Translations under genes and position numbers: made by a program | Source: Lathyrus oleraceus | Lineage: Eukaryota > Streptophyta > Magnoliopsida > Fabales > Fabaceae | Length of the DNA stretch: 64,000 bases | Assembly: GCF_024323335.1 (NCBI RefSeq) | Contig: NC_066581.1 | Span: 178,305,330 to 178,369,329 of the forward strand | Direction: 5' to 3' | Notes under the pieces: generated by a model | Databases searched by the model: none | Seen by the model: the letters and a program-made list of their open reading frames with translations, nothing else | What the model was told of the DNA's origin: nothing | Shown: piece by piece, positions 33,862-45,006 of the stretch | Numbering within the stretch: the first letter of the stretch is position 1 | Layout: every line of letters begins with the position of its first letter

Positions 33862-35844
33862 TGTCGCAGCCTAAAAAATACAATACGCGAAAAAACAACC
33901 GGCGAAAGAAAATGACAGAAGAGTCGCCACCGTGCGTTATTCATCCCAAAGGAGGGAAAGGAAACGCTCGAAGTAAATCTGAGAAAGGAAAGGACAAGAC
34001 GGGGTCTCGCAACCAAATCTTGGGTTCGAGAGTCGGTTATGCGAAGGGAAGATATTAGCACCCCTACGCATCCGTAGTACTCTACGGGATCCACTTCTGT
34101 GGTTCTTGTCTAAAGGGTGTGGGTTTATCTAATGTGCTATTTACTAAAAAACTAAAAAAGGGGTTAAGGGAAAATGACTCGCATGGATGTCGCATCCACT
34201 GCATACGTATCTCATCTGAATATGAGAATCAGAGTCTTCGTAGCTCGGCTGACCTATGGGTTGGGGAGATGTGTGCTCGCTAAGACATCGCGTCTTATGC
34301 CTACGTATCTCATCTGGAATGAGAATCAGAGCGTGCCGTAGTTCGGCTAACTACAGGGTTATGGATTGGGTTTTGGACGAGCGACGTTACTCCGCAATCT
34401 ACCAGATGCTCGACCTTTGGAGACTTACTCGCCCGTAGTAGAATGAGTAAACGTGCGTTGAGGTGTTAGGGTTTGGGATGCTCAAGGGCAAAAGGGCAGT
34501 CCTTGACGAAGGAACCGCGGTACCTGTGGGGATACGAACACAAAACACAAAATATGTATCTTAAAGTAAAGTGCCACCAAGGGGCTCGAGAATTGCCTCC
34601 TATCGAGGTCTTCCAGCTAAGAAAGCGGTAAAGTACGAGAAAGGAAAAAAATTACCACACGGATAAAGATCCAAAGTTACAGCAGTTAAAGGAGTAAGAA
34701 ACCCTGAAATCTCTCCAGCTAGACCATCAAAGAAAATCAGTCAATACGAGTAATCAGAATAAACCTCCGCGTGGCATCCCTGCAAAAGTATGTTTGCCCT
34801 CACAAAAACTCGACAAAAAGGTTAGACAAACAAGATGAAATCCAGGGAAAACAATGCCATGGCGACACAAGACAGGTTAGAAAAAATAGAACAAAGGGCA
34901 AATACTGTCACATTCGCGACTACATCGCCTAGCGAAAGCTTAGCGAAGCTTCGCTGCGTGCTCGCCTAGCGAAGCGGCTAGCGAGCGCCTACGGGTTTTG
35001 GATTTCTCGTTGATAACAGTACGATTTTAAGGATTCCAAACCCTATGGCATTCATCTCAGAAACGAAATTATTAGACATTCGAGACACTATTTACATATT
35101 CATAAGCAAACATGAACCCGTGGGCAAAACCCGACGTTACCTCATACATTCATAATATTCAAATTCAAGGCATAGAGTAGTAGGAACAAAGGCATACCTG
35201 ATGAGAGGGATCGATCGAACCGAGCGGCTGAATCTGCGAAGCTCTGTTAGGGTTTGCGTGAGGCGGAGGCAAGAGAGCGTGTGAATCGGAGTGAACTTCT
35301 CAGAGCTGCCTGAAGGTTGCTGCAGAGTAATTCCTAGGACTCTTTCTCTCAAGATCTTTCTCTAGTGAAACTTCTGTGAAACTCCAAGTGTCCGGTCCTC
35401 TACTGAAACTCTTATATTTATAGCTGATTTTCATGGACTTGTGGGCTTAGAATGAGGCCAACTGAGGCCCAAAGCTTTTCTGTTACTTTCTGAAATGCGC
35501 GCCCTTCGCCTAGCGAAGGATCTGCTCGCCTAGCGAGCATGACAGTACTCTTCGCTAGGCGAAGCGTCTGCTCGCCTAGCGAGCATGACAACTCATCAGC
35601 AGATTCTTGCTTCTTCAGGCTTGGCAATTTGCACGGTGAATAGGCCCCATTTGGACCTGCTGGTAGTACCTCACGTCTTTTCCTTGTGTTGACTGATGGT
35701 CTAAATAGAACCCATAAAGCGTCCTGGATGATGTTCGAGCTTCTTGGAGCTAATTCTGATTGACATGATGCAAAGTGATATGAAATGCTAAATGACCTAA
35801 AAAATGAATGCATGAATGAGGAGGACAAATTTTGGGGTGTTACA
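33862..35844 (-). mobile_element. Solo LTR nested in the previous one, minus strand (1,983 bp)
   Basis: Read on the minus strand it begins TGTAACACCCCAAAATTTGT and ends GTATTTTTTAGGCTGCGACA. The exact target-site duplication is ATAGT (33857-33861 and 35845-35849). Its last 200 bases resemble, in inverted orientation, the end of the host LTR (36860-37070), with shared phrases such as GAGCGTTT.CTTTCCCTCC and TAACGCAC.GTGGCGACT, so the two families are related at their 3' ends. Palindrome clusters based on CGCCTAGCG lie at 34925-34988 and 35504-35584. The empty site is preserved in the related LTR at 63345-63349. Confidence 0.9.
35504..35584. repeat. Four 15-bp palindromes in an alternating 46-bp repeat
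   Basis: CTTCGC/GCGAAG arms at 35504-35518 and 35550-35564, and GCTCGC/GCGAGC arms at 35524-35538 and 35570-35584, each around a 3-base centre. The pair repeats with a period of 46 bases. Confidence 0.9.
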
Positions 35845-36222
35845 ATAGTGTGTGTGCTTGCTCTCTTGTGATTGCTTATTTGCTGTTTATCTGCTGTTTC
35901 ACCTTGCTGCCTATGCGAGTTAGCTCTTGTTAGAAACCTCAACCTAGGACTATTGTGGATTACATGATAACTATTAGGCTCGAGTTAGTCTCCCTTTTAG
36001 TTTGTCATTTCCCAGTCTCTGGTTAGGATAGAAATTTCTCCCCTGTTAAGGGGAACTACGTTGCCCTGATCCTCATACCAGATGAGGTACGTAGGAAGGA
36101 GATCGTACGAGATCTCTCCGGGCACCCTTTTCTTTTGTGTGTGTTTGCTTGACAGCTATTAGGCTCGAGTTCCCGACTCCCTATTAGCCTGTCTGTTTGG
36201 TAATCTTTTTTTGTATGTGCTT

Positions 36223-36571
36223 GGAGTCTGATGTAAGTCCAGCGATTGGCATTCGGTTTCCTTGTTGTTGTTCGTTTGCTTGGAGTCTGATGTAAGTCCA
36301 GCGATTGGCAGTCGGTTTCCAGTTGGTGTTTGCTTGTTTGGAGTCTGACGTAAGTCCAGCGATTGGCAGTCGGTTTCCAGTTGGTGTTTGCTTGTTTGGA
36401 GTCTGACGTAAGTCCAGCGATTGGCAGTCGGTTTCCTGTGTGTGTTTGTTGGTTCAGAGTCTGATATAAGTCCCGCGATTGGCGTTCGGTTTCCTTGTTC
36501 GTTTGTTTGGTCTGGAGTCGGACATAAGACCAGCCATTGGCAGTCCGTTTCCAATTGTGTGTTTGCCCGGA
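36223..36571 (+). repeat. 58-bp tandem repeat, six copies
   Basis: Units begin GGAGTCTGA(T/C)(G/A)TAAGTCC at 36223, 36282, 36340, 36398, 36456 and 36514 (spacing 59, 58, 58, 58, 58). Each holds CAGCGATTGGCAGTCGGTTT or a close variant. Diverged relatives (GTATAAGTCCA..GATTGGCAACTGAC and similar) lie at 63480-63850 in the LTR at the right edge. Confidence 0.95.
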
Positions 36572-37070
36572 CGTCTCGGCGTCTGTGCATGTGTTTTGTT
36601 TCGGCGTGTGTTAGCCGAACTACGGTAGCTATGATTCTCATTCCAGATGAGATACGTAGGCATAAGATGCGATATCCTAGCGAGCCCGTTCCCCATTTCC
36701 CCGAACTATGTTGACTCTGATGTTTGTGTCTGACAAACTACGTAGGACTAGGATGCGACATCCTGCCGAGTTACCTTCCTCCGTCTTTCACCTGTTCCAT
36801 TCCAGTGTGTGTGCATTCTTTGAGCAGTTTATTAGCAACCTTATTCTATTCCTTTTTGAGCGTGGATCCCGTCGAGTACGATGGACGTGAGGGGTGCTAA
36901 TACCTTCCCCTTGCGTAACCGACTCCCGTACCTTGTAATCTCCGGTCGTAAGACCATTTCCTTTCCAGGTTTACTTCGAGCGTTTACTTTCCCTCCTTTG
37001 GGATAAATAACGCACAGTGGCGGCTCTGTTTGTTTGTTTTTCCCGCCGGTTGTTTTTCGCGGATGCGACA

Positions 37071-37834
37071 CACACCTTACCCAGAGTGGAAGACACCATC
37101 TATCATTCTGAGCCATCTGAGGGCCCAGATGTTTATAAAAAGATGGACGAGATGAAAGACCAATTCCTTGAGCTGCACAAGGAACTGAAGACTCTGAGGG
37201 GTAAGGACCTCTTTGGTAAAAGTGCTGCTGAGTTGTGCCTTGTGCCCAACGTTAAAATCCCTATTAAATTCAAAGTACCTGACTTTGAGAAGTATAAGGG
37301 AAACACATGCCCGCTCATCCATCTTGTGATGTATGCTCGCAAAATGTCAACACAAACAGACAACGATCAACTTCTTATCCACTACTTCCAGGACAGCCTG
37401 TCTGGTGCTGCTCTCCGGTGGTACATGGGTTTGGAAAGTTCGAACATCCGCTCTTTCAACGATCTTGGCGAAGCTTTCGTCAAGCAATATAAATACAACA
37501 TGGATATGGCTCCTGATAGGGACCAACTGAGGGCAATGTTGCAGAAGGAGAATGAAACCTTCAAAGAGTACGCCTAGAGATGGCGCGAGTTGGCAACTCA
37601 GATAGTGCCACCCCTTGAAGAGAAAGAAATGACTAAGATATTTTTGAAGACTTTAAGTTCTTTCTACTATGAGAGGATGATATCCAGTGCTCCCTCAGAC
37701 TTCACCGAGATGGTGAATATGGGAATGAGACTGGAAGAAGGAGTCCGTGAAGGACGATTGTCTAGGGATGAAGGCTCTTCAGCAAAGAGATATGGGGGCT
37801 TTACGAAGAAGAAGGAGGGAGTGATACAGATAGG
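37071..37834 (+). pseudogene. Ogre gag, middle part (fragment B)
   Basis: After the solo LTR, gag resumes and shows the Ty3/gypsy retrotransposon gag domain (PF03732-type): VPDFEKYKGNTCPLIHLVMY, LIHYFQDSLSGAALRWYMGL, FNDLGEAFVKQYKYN and TFKEYA.RWRELA. A TAG at 37575-37577 stands where fragment C has CAG (40724-40726). The frame continues past the stop to RYGGFTKKKEG, then abruptly becomes ORF1 at about 37822-37835. Zinc knuckle and protease are absent from this fragment. Gag would build the particle shell. Confidence 0.8.
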
Positions 37835-39370
37835 AGTGCCATCCATACTCTTCTCCAGTTTTATGACCCGGGTTTGAGATGCTTCGTTTTCCCGGATTAC
37901 CTGTTGGGACCTTTGATGGAGGACTATGCCAGCATCCTGGGTATGCAGATCAGGAACCAGATTCCATTCTATGTCACTCAGGGAGGACCTGATGTTGCTG
38001 AGATTTCTCGTGCTCTTTATTTGAGCCCAGAGGTGACCAAAGGGGGTTTGAATGAGAAGGGAAAGTTGCCCGATTTCCATCTGAGTTTCTTGGAGGTTAA
38101 AGCCAAGGAGCATGCTGTTGTGGGTAATTGGAGGGCCGTTTGTGCTTTGATTGCTGTGAGCATCTATGGAATCATCATGTTTCCTAACCAGAAGAACTTT
38201 GTAGATGTTAATGCCATCCGGGTGTTTGTGCAGGGGAATCCCATTCCTACCCTGGTTGGAGATGTCTATTACTCGGTCCATAATCGGAACGAGAAGAGGC
38301 GAGGAGGATTGATCAGATGTTGTGCTCAACTATTGCACAAGTGGTTCATGGGATATCTGCCTTCCAGAGGTGCCTTTGCCTTTCTTGATCCCACGGTGAA
38401 TTGGGTGACCAGGTTGATGGGTTTGCGAGCCGAGGACATAGCTTGGACTCATAATGGTATGGCTGGACGAAACTTCATTTACAGTTGTGGGAGCTTTCCC
38501 AATGTGCCTCTTATAGGAGTTCAGGGTTGCATTAATTACAACCCGACGCTTCTTAGGAGACAAATGGGGTTTGCCATGGAGGTTCCTTCTCTCGAGTGTG
38601 AGATTCAGGAGTCTTTCTACTTCCCAATTGAGGGTAATCTGTCACAGTTGAGGCAAGTGTCTGGGGCGTGGCGTAACATTCAGAGGAAGGGCAAGGTTCC
38701 TTTTGGTAAGGTCAATAGCAGGTCTTTTCCTCCATTTGATGATTGGCTTAGGAAGAGGATTGAGCTCACACATTTACCATTTCCTGGAGGTGATCCTTGG
38801 TGTCCATTGATTGATGGGCCATGTGCTTCTGTCAGCATGGAAGAGTTCCTTGAGATGAAGAAGGCTAGAGATCAGCTGCAAGCAGAGAAGACTGACATGG
38901 AGATGAGTGTTGCTAGGAATCAGATGGCTAATCAGGAAATCAAAGGGAGAATAGAAGATCAGGATAAGAGACATGCTATGGAGGTGAAGCGCTTTGAGAT
39001 AGACACCGCTTATTACCGTAAGATCAGCCAAGCGTTGGAGTCGTCTACAAAGGAGCATGACATTACCAAGGAGAAGTTGGCTAGAGCTTTGAGGGACATT
39101 GAGGATGAGAAGAGGAGACAAATCCTTGTGAAGAATCAGAGAGATGTCAGAGCTAACGTCCTCGCCACAGATTGGGAAGCTGAGAAAGAGAAGATTACTG
39201 CTGAGAGAGATCTCTACCTTGCTGAGAGGGATCATTACTTCAGACAGATGAAATTTCATCAAAAGGAAATAGGAAGATTGCAGCAGGAGAACACCGAGCT
39301 TAGGTTCGCCGTGAAGTTTACCAAGATGGTTGATGATGCAGGGCCCTCTGGGGGACCTCCTTCAGTGTAG
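37835..39370 (+). pseudogene. Ogre ORF1 (fragment C), 5'-truncated but otherwise open
   Basis: Open for 511 codons to TAG at 39368-39370. It enters at the SAIHTLLQFYDP block, so the ATG and roughly the first 60 to 70 residues are lost at the recombination joint; no ATG fits the family start. The globular part holds RCFVFPDYLL, EDYASILGM, YGIIMFPNQKNFVDVNA and NYNPTLLRRQMGF (DUF7745-like). From about residue 330 to 490 it is a long charged coiled coil (EMKKARDQLQAEKTDMEM through FHQKEIGRLQQENTELRF). The product's role in the Ogre life cycle is unknown; the coiled coil suggests self-assembly or partner binding. Apart from truncation it has no stop, unlike neighbouring gag. Confidence 0.75.
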
Positions 39371-39810
39371 ACTTTTGTTATCATGTGTTGGATTACCGTC
39401 AGGCCTGTTGACGGAATTCACTTGCTTGTATTTTCTTTCTGATTCTGGAGAATTGTATTTGATTTGTATCAGCCTGATGTATGACTCTTGCACATATGGT
39501 GCACTTTTGATATACAGTGGTTATTTTCATTCAGTGATTGATCTTCGAGCTTTATTTGCTTTCCTGTGCACACTCACATCACACACATATGGTTGGGTGG
39601 TATCTTTGCTAAATCATATATCTCTGCTCTGAATGGAAAAAACTAGACGATTGATGTCAGAATGTTGCTGTCAAATTATTATCTGTCTTGATGAAACCAG
39701 GATCGAAAGATAGAGTGTTCCTCATATGGATAGACATTGCATTCATGCATGAATCATAATAACTTGTCTTCTATTTTGCAGGTGTCAGTTTCTAATGTGC
39801 TTGATTGTTT
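39371..39810 (+). other. ORF1-gag spacer (fragment C)
   Basis: Non-coding linker with a pyrimidine tract and TTTTGCAG at 39774-39781, which would serve as a splice acceptor just before the gag text. Whether ORF1 and gag are ever joined by splicing is not known from sequence. Confidence 0.4.
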
Positions 39811-41825
39811 CAGGAATCATTGCTCGCGCACGTAGAATCATTCCCTTGCACGCAACACGTCCGCACAGATATCCTACTAGACGCAACACATCCAGGCTGA
39901 TGGATCTACCCAATGCAGATATTCTCGAGCTGAAGGAGAAAATGAGCGAACTGATTAACGTCATGCAAGGGTTTGCCGTGGGGCAAAAAGCACTTGCTGA
40001 TAAAGTGGAGAAGCTCGAGCGGGCTTCAGCTGCCAACAGTGGTGTCAATTTAGAGGGTGTCTCCAACCATGGCCTTGGTGGTTCCAGAGATGGAGGAGAT
40101 CTCAGAAAAAAGACAACTGCTGGTGTGGTGAAAATAATGGGGGTGGTTTCGGTGTTGCCACAGGCGGTGGACCAGGTCCGATGGGTAACAATTTGAAGGA
40201 CAGTCTGTTTCCTCCTTTCTTCGGGGCTGAGGAGGATAGAGAAGAAGACCAGTTCTCCGTGCTTAATAAGCAGCTCGGTCAATATGGTGTCCAACCACCA
40301 AACAAAGAGATTCAGGTGCTAGCGGAGAAAATCAGTGCTCTTGAAAGCTATGCTACTCCGGGGGTTGTTAATATGTCGAATATGGGGCTTGTTGAAGGGA
40401 TTGTGATCCCGCAAAAGTTTAAAGCGCTTGCGTTTGACAAATACAATGGGAGTTCTTTCCCGGAAACTCATCTCCAGGCTTTCGTCCGAAAGATTTCTGC
40501 TTATACAATGGACCAGAAGCTGTGGATGTATTTCTTCCAGGACAGTCTGTCTGGGGGGTCTTTGGAATGCTACACTAAGTTGAAATCTTCTGACATTAAA
40601 GGTTGGAAGGATCTTGGCGATGCATTCTTTAAACAATATCAATTTAATGCTGACAGGGCTCCTAGCCGTACCCAATTGCAGGGCATGTCTCAGAAGCCAA
40701 ATGAGGGGTTTAAAGAATACGCACAGAGGTGGAGGGAGCTGGCTGCCCGAGTCCAACCTCCGTTGGTAGACCGAGAAATGTCAGATCTGTTTATGGGTAC
40801 CCTCCAGGGGACGTTTGCAGAGAGGATGGTTGGATGCCCGGTTACTAACTTTGCTGATATTGTGGTGGCCGGAGAAAGAATCGAAAGTTGGTTAAAGATG
40901 GGGAAAATCCAGGGTAGTGCTTCGTCATCTGGATCGAAGAAGCCCTTTGGGAATGGTCAGAGGAAGAAGGAGGGTGACACCAGCGCTGTGTATGCTCAGA
41001 GGGGATATAGTAGGGATCGTTACTACCAGCACACTACTGCGGTAACCATTCCTGCTGATAATCAACAACAGCAACAACAACAACCGTAACAACAACGACA
41101 ACCATTTCAACAGAGACCGTAGAGGGTCGGGTATCAAGTGAGAGGGCGAATGACTGATCGTCAATTTGATAGGCCACCTGTGACCTACTCATTCTTGTTG
41201 AAAAAGTTGAAAGACTTGGGGTTAGTTCAGCTGAGAACTTTAGCTCCAGTGAGATCCGATCAGAGGCCTCCCAGCTATGATGAGAACGCCAAGTGCGAAT
41301 TCCACTCAGGTGCTCCTGGACACAATGTAGAAAATTGTAAAGCTTTTTTTTAAGCATGTGGTCCAGGACTTGATGGATTCTAAAGCTATCAACTTTGCAC
41401 CGTCTCCAAATGTGAACGCTAATCCCATGCCCGCGCATGGTAAAATGGGGGTGAACGCAATTTCTGAAGATGGTAGAACCGTTGGGCTGATGAATGTGGA
41501 TCAGTTGAAGACTCCATTGGCTGAGGTCAAGAGACAACTGTTAAAGAATGGGGTCTTCCCGGGCTGTGATGATTGTTGTGCTGCGTGCACCGTGGTTCCC
41601 AGGGTGTATATTATTGAGGGAGGCTGTCCAGAGGCTGATGGATGAGGGAAGCCTCATATTTGAGAAGATTGATTTGGTGAAGGAAGATGTCTCCACCATA
41701 ACCATTTACTTCGACCCGGTTGATTTGTCAACACTGGCAGATGCGGCTCTAGTTACTATCACGGTACCTGGGCCAATTCCTTATGACAATGATGACGCCG
41801 TGCCGTGGCATTATGGTGGGGAAGT
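39811..41825 (+). pseudogene. Ogre gag and start of protease region (fragment C)
   Basis: Starts with the basic HRYPTRRNTSRLMDL phrase and a helical stretch, then a glycine-rich linker with a frameshift near 40110-40140. The gag domain (KFKALAFDKYNGSSFPETHL, MYFFQDSLSGGSLECY, GFKEYAQRWRELAARV) is open at 40181-41089. Stops follow at 41087-41089 (TAA in a CAA-rich run) and 41120-41122 (TAG). The knuckle-like CEFHSGAPGHNVENC lies near 41300. A run of nine T (41344-41352) shifts the frame at the usual FKKHV position, and another frameshift lies near 41600. The text then heads to the protease region and is cut at 41825 by a solo LTR with GAAGT duplicated. Confidence 0.8.
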
Positions 41826-43214
41826 TGTTGGTGTAAAGCCCTAGAGGCCAATACTTTTGGTACTTGTATCGAATTATTTATTAATAATAAAAGGCTTTTT
41901 CTTTATTACGTTTGTTTAATAAAGTCCCTAGAATAGTTAGTCTGTTTAATGTATCAAGTATGACTTAATCATGAGATCACATTAAACATAAGGACACTAT
42001 TCTTAAAGTATCCGTAGTCGAGCTTTAGTGTGAAGTGGGATAACATTAAAGCATTAAGACTATTATGTTTGTAGACTGATGATCACATCTCATGGATCAT
42101 GGATATAGAGTTATCAAGTCTTAAACATAGGTATGAATATTATGAGTGATATTTATACCGGATTGACCCGCTATGAGAATACTATATATAAAGTTATGAA
42201 AAGTGTCATAAGTTATTCTCATAGTGATAATAGTGTATACCACTCTTCGACCTGAAACCACTATGGATCCTAGATGTGGAGTCGAGTGCTTTATTGCTGA
42301 TCAAACGTTGTCCGTAACTGGATAACCATAAAGACAGTTGATGGGTACCCCACGAAGCATGCTGAGGGACATGAGTGACCTAGATGGAATTTGCCCATCC
42401 TGCATAACAGGATAAATGTCTATGGGCCCAATATTGAACTGGACAAGGGTGACACGGTCTATACCTTGTGTTCAATATAGACATAAGGGCAAAAGGGTAA
42501 TTATACACATAATTATTATCACAGAAGGAATTGTCAGATCACATGACATTTTCGTGTCTTGGGTAGCAGTGATGTGTTGCTAGATACCGCTCACTGTTTA
42601 TTATGTTAAATATGTGATTTAATATAATTGCCAACGCCGCGAAAACCTACAGGGTCACACACAAAGGACGGATTGATGAGAGATCGAGTAACTAAGGAAT
42701 ACCGTAAGGTACGGTGCCCTTAAGTGAATTATAGAACATCGTAAGGTACGGTGTACTTGAGTAGAATACGAAATATGGTAAGGTACCATGGACTTAAGTG
42801 ATTTTGGGCATATTATAAGATATGGGCCAAAATACACTTAAGTGGGCTTTTAGCTTGAAGTCCACACAAGTGGTTCTATAAATAGAACCCTTGTGCAGAA
42901 GCATTCGTTACGGTTGCATTATTTTCGTTTTTCTCTCACTCTCTCTCTCTCACTCAAAGCCTTCATTCGTACCAGCTAGCAATGAGATTGAAGGAATCCG
43001 TTCGTGTGGACTGAGTAGAGACGTTGTCATCGTTCAATGTTCGTGATCGCTCCGTGGATCTGCATCAAGGGTTTTGATCGTCACAAGAGATTTGCACCAA
43101 AGGTTTCGATCATCACAAGAGGTAAATATTCTATCACTGATCATGACCATTCGTAAGGATCTCTAAAGGAGAAATTTTAATTTCTGCTGTGTTTTGGACC
43201 GCAATTCTTCTTCA
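41826..43214 (+). mobile_element. Complete solo LTR of an unassigned family (copy 2, 1,389 bp)
   Basis: TGTTGGTGTAAAGCCCTAG to CGCAATTCTTCTTCA, flanked by exact GAAGT duplications (41821-41825 and 43215-43219). It is the intact reference for the truncated copy at 1469-2765. Three diverged tandem phrases (GTAAGGTACGGTG.. TTAAGTG, about 42705-42800) precede a TATA box in a palindrome (42872-42889). No coding capacity. It interrupts the Ogre gag-protease reading frame. Confidence 0.9.
42872..42889 (+). promoter_or_regulatory. TATA box inside an inverted repeat (LTR copy 2)
   Basis: GGTTCTATAAATAGAACC, identical to 2513-2530, with outer arms ACAAG/CTTGT. Conserved while neighbouring sequence varies. 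Likely LTR promoter core. Confidence 0.65.
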
Positions 43215-43219
43215 GAAGT

Positions 43220-43888
43220 ATACTGTAATGGGGAGAAATTAGATGATCAAGCTGCAGGTGAAACCACCGTTTCAAAGGTGCATAATGCCAGACCCAGTGG
43301 TTTCACTCGCAGTGGAAGGTTGTTTGCCCCTGACGCTTTGAGGAATGGGGAGGGAGAGAGAGAAAAGAAAGATAAGGCCGAGGCTTTAGCCAGGGCAAGA
43401 GGGAAGCAGGTGGTAAATGAGGGTACTCCTGTGGTGACACCGGCGCCCGTGGGGTCGGAGAAAGAACTTGATGATGAAGCTGAAGAAATTTTGAGGATCA
43501 TCAAGAAGTCAGAGTACAAGCTTGTTGACCACTTGCAACAGACTCCATCCAAGATCTCAATCTTGTCCTTATTGCTAAGCTCCGAGGGGCATAGGGAGGC
43601 TTTGCTGAAAATATTAAAGAGAGCCTATATTCCTCAGGAGATCACGATCAATCAGTTGGAGACGGTGGTGTCAAACGTCAATGCCAGCCATGGGTTGGGT
43701 TTCACTGATCTTGATCTAACTGTGGATGGGCGAAATCATAATAGGGCATTACACATTGCCATGGAGTGTAAAGGAGCCGTGCTCTCGCACGTGTTGGTTG
43801 ATACCGACTCATCTTTAAATGTGTTGCCAAAGAAAGCCCTGGCAAAGCTGGATTGTGAAGGGTTAATCTTGAGGCCCAAAGACCTGGT
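43220..43888 (+). pseudogene. Ogre protease region, left part (fragment C)
   Basis: After the solo LTR the gag-protease frame continues: SGFTRSGRLFAPD, a basic linker, EEILRIIKKSEYKLVDHLQQ, SILSLLLSSEGHREALLKIL, then the protease fold. The active site reads LVDTDSSLNVLPKKAL at 43794-43840. Retropepsins need D-T/S-G, and here the glycine codon is GAC (43806-43808), so the catalytic loop is D-T-D. The reading frame is otherwise open up to a copia insertion at 43889. The coding text continues at 54599 with CTGGT duplicated. Protease normally cuts Gag-Pol. Confidence 0.8.
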
Positions 43889-44957
43889 TGTTAGACGGTG
43901 TGGCTAGTGATCGAGAGGGGGGGGGGTGAATAGATCACCTCTATGTAAATAAACGGATTTAAAATTTTATCAGAGTTGTTGAAACTTAGCGGAAAATTTC
44001 AGTCCCGAATCGACTTCCGTCTATTCTGAACCGCTACTAGAAAGCCGAACACGCGAATTAATTGTTGGATTTGAATTAGAATGACAGAAATTATTAACAC
44101 TAGAATCTTATCAAGTTGAATGCGCTTATCACTAAATCCTAATTCCAATGAATAAAACTCAGTTGAACGTTTTGTCAAACGATTGGTGTGTATGTGGTCG
44201 ATGATGAACAATGGTGGACTTTAGTTAAAGAAGTTTTCTTGCCACTATTGTATCATGAAAAATTCAGCCACAACACACTAACTGAAATTACAAAACAGTT
44301 GTAAACGTAAAGAGAGATAAGGAAAGAATACGATAGGCAGAGATTTGGTAAGGAAGTTCCCCACGTCGTCCTCGCGTGTGGGTACGTCTCCCTCTCAATT
44401 TCAAATGAAATTGAGAACTGTAATTATCAATAATGCCAAATTCGTTGATACAAGGTTTTAATACACAGACAAAATTCTAAATCCCAAGAACTTCTTCTTG
44501 TATGAAACCTCCACTTGATCTGAGCTCGATCAAGATTTCCTGCAAGAAATTGCAAATAATTCACCGGTTCCACGACCTGTTTGTGAAATCCACCGATTTC
44601 CAAACGCAACGCTGCGGCTGAATCTCTTCTGCAAACGTGACTAACAAACCCGCAAGAACACTCCAGTTCTTAAAGGACAAACCAGTTGGTTTTTCTTCGA
44701 AACCCCCTTCAATCTTCAACTCAGCTAGATCCTCGATCGTACCACTGAACGTTATCTCGTTGATCCTTTAATCCAAAGAACAAGAATGATTATGTGTTGA
44801 TGTTCTTGAAGAAAAGTGATTGAGAAGATGAAGAAGATGAAGTCTCTTTCAGGTTTCTATTGGCTCAAAACAATTGCTGCTACACACTCCTTTGATTGGT
44901 TATTCAACTGTTTTTCCCTCTCTGAATTCGTTCCTTGCACTGCTGTCACAATACTTC

Positions 44958-44966
44958 TTATATATG
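44958..44966 (-). promoter_or_regulatory. LTR TATA box, copia element 2 (also 54078-54086 in the 5' LTR)
   Basis: Minus-strand CATATATAAG, about 510 bases from the LTR start, just downstream of the palindrome cluster. Likely core promoter; the active copy would be the one in the 5' LTR at 54078-54086. Confidence 0.55.
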
Positions 44967-45006
44967 AAAAACATAAGCTGTTAGTAAATAAAACAGACTT
45001 ATGTAT

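Larger units (their letters stand above)
30233..37070 (+). mobile_element. Solo LTR of an Ogre-related family (about 4.85 kb plus a nested insertion)
   Basis: Starts TGTAACACCTCAAAATTTGC and ends TTTTCGCGGATGCGACA. The target-site duplication CACAC is exact (30228-30232 and 37071-37075) and interrupts the gag codons of fragment B. Interior phrases match the LTR at 59504 (for example AGTCTGGAAGACCTG at 33386 and 62904, and TCCTTAAGAGGCAATG at 33432 and 62951), so both belong to one broad LTR group. A 58-bp tandem array lies at 36223-36571. An opposite-strand solo LTR occupies 33862-35844. ORFs inside follow the repeats and are not taken as genes. Confidence 0.85.

Noticed and set aside
35418..35942. 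Minus-strand ORF of 174 codons in the nested solo LTR.
   Set aside because: It spans the LTR end and host flank, has no protein similarity I recognise and follows the palindromes; a chance frame.
36223..36571. CRISPR-like array because of regular direct repeats.
   Set aside because: Units are contiguous and fully repeated with no unique spacers, in a plant LTR.
36159..36641. Minus-strand ORF of 160 codons with repeated peptides.
   Set aside because: It is the translation of the 58-bp tandem array; the repeat explains both openness and periodicity.
43917..43926. G10 run as a possible G-quadruplex regulator.
   Set aside because: A single homopolymer run without further G tracts; present in both LTRs (also 53037-53046) and more likely slippage.
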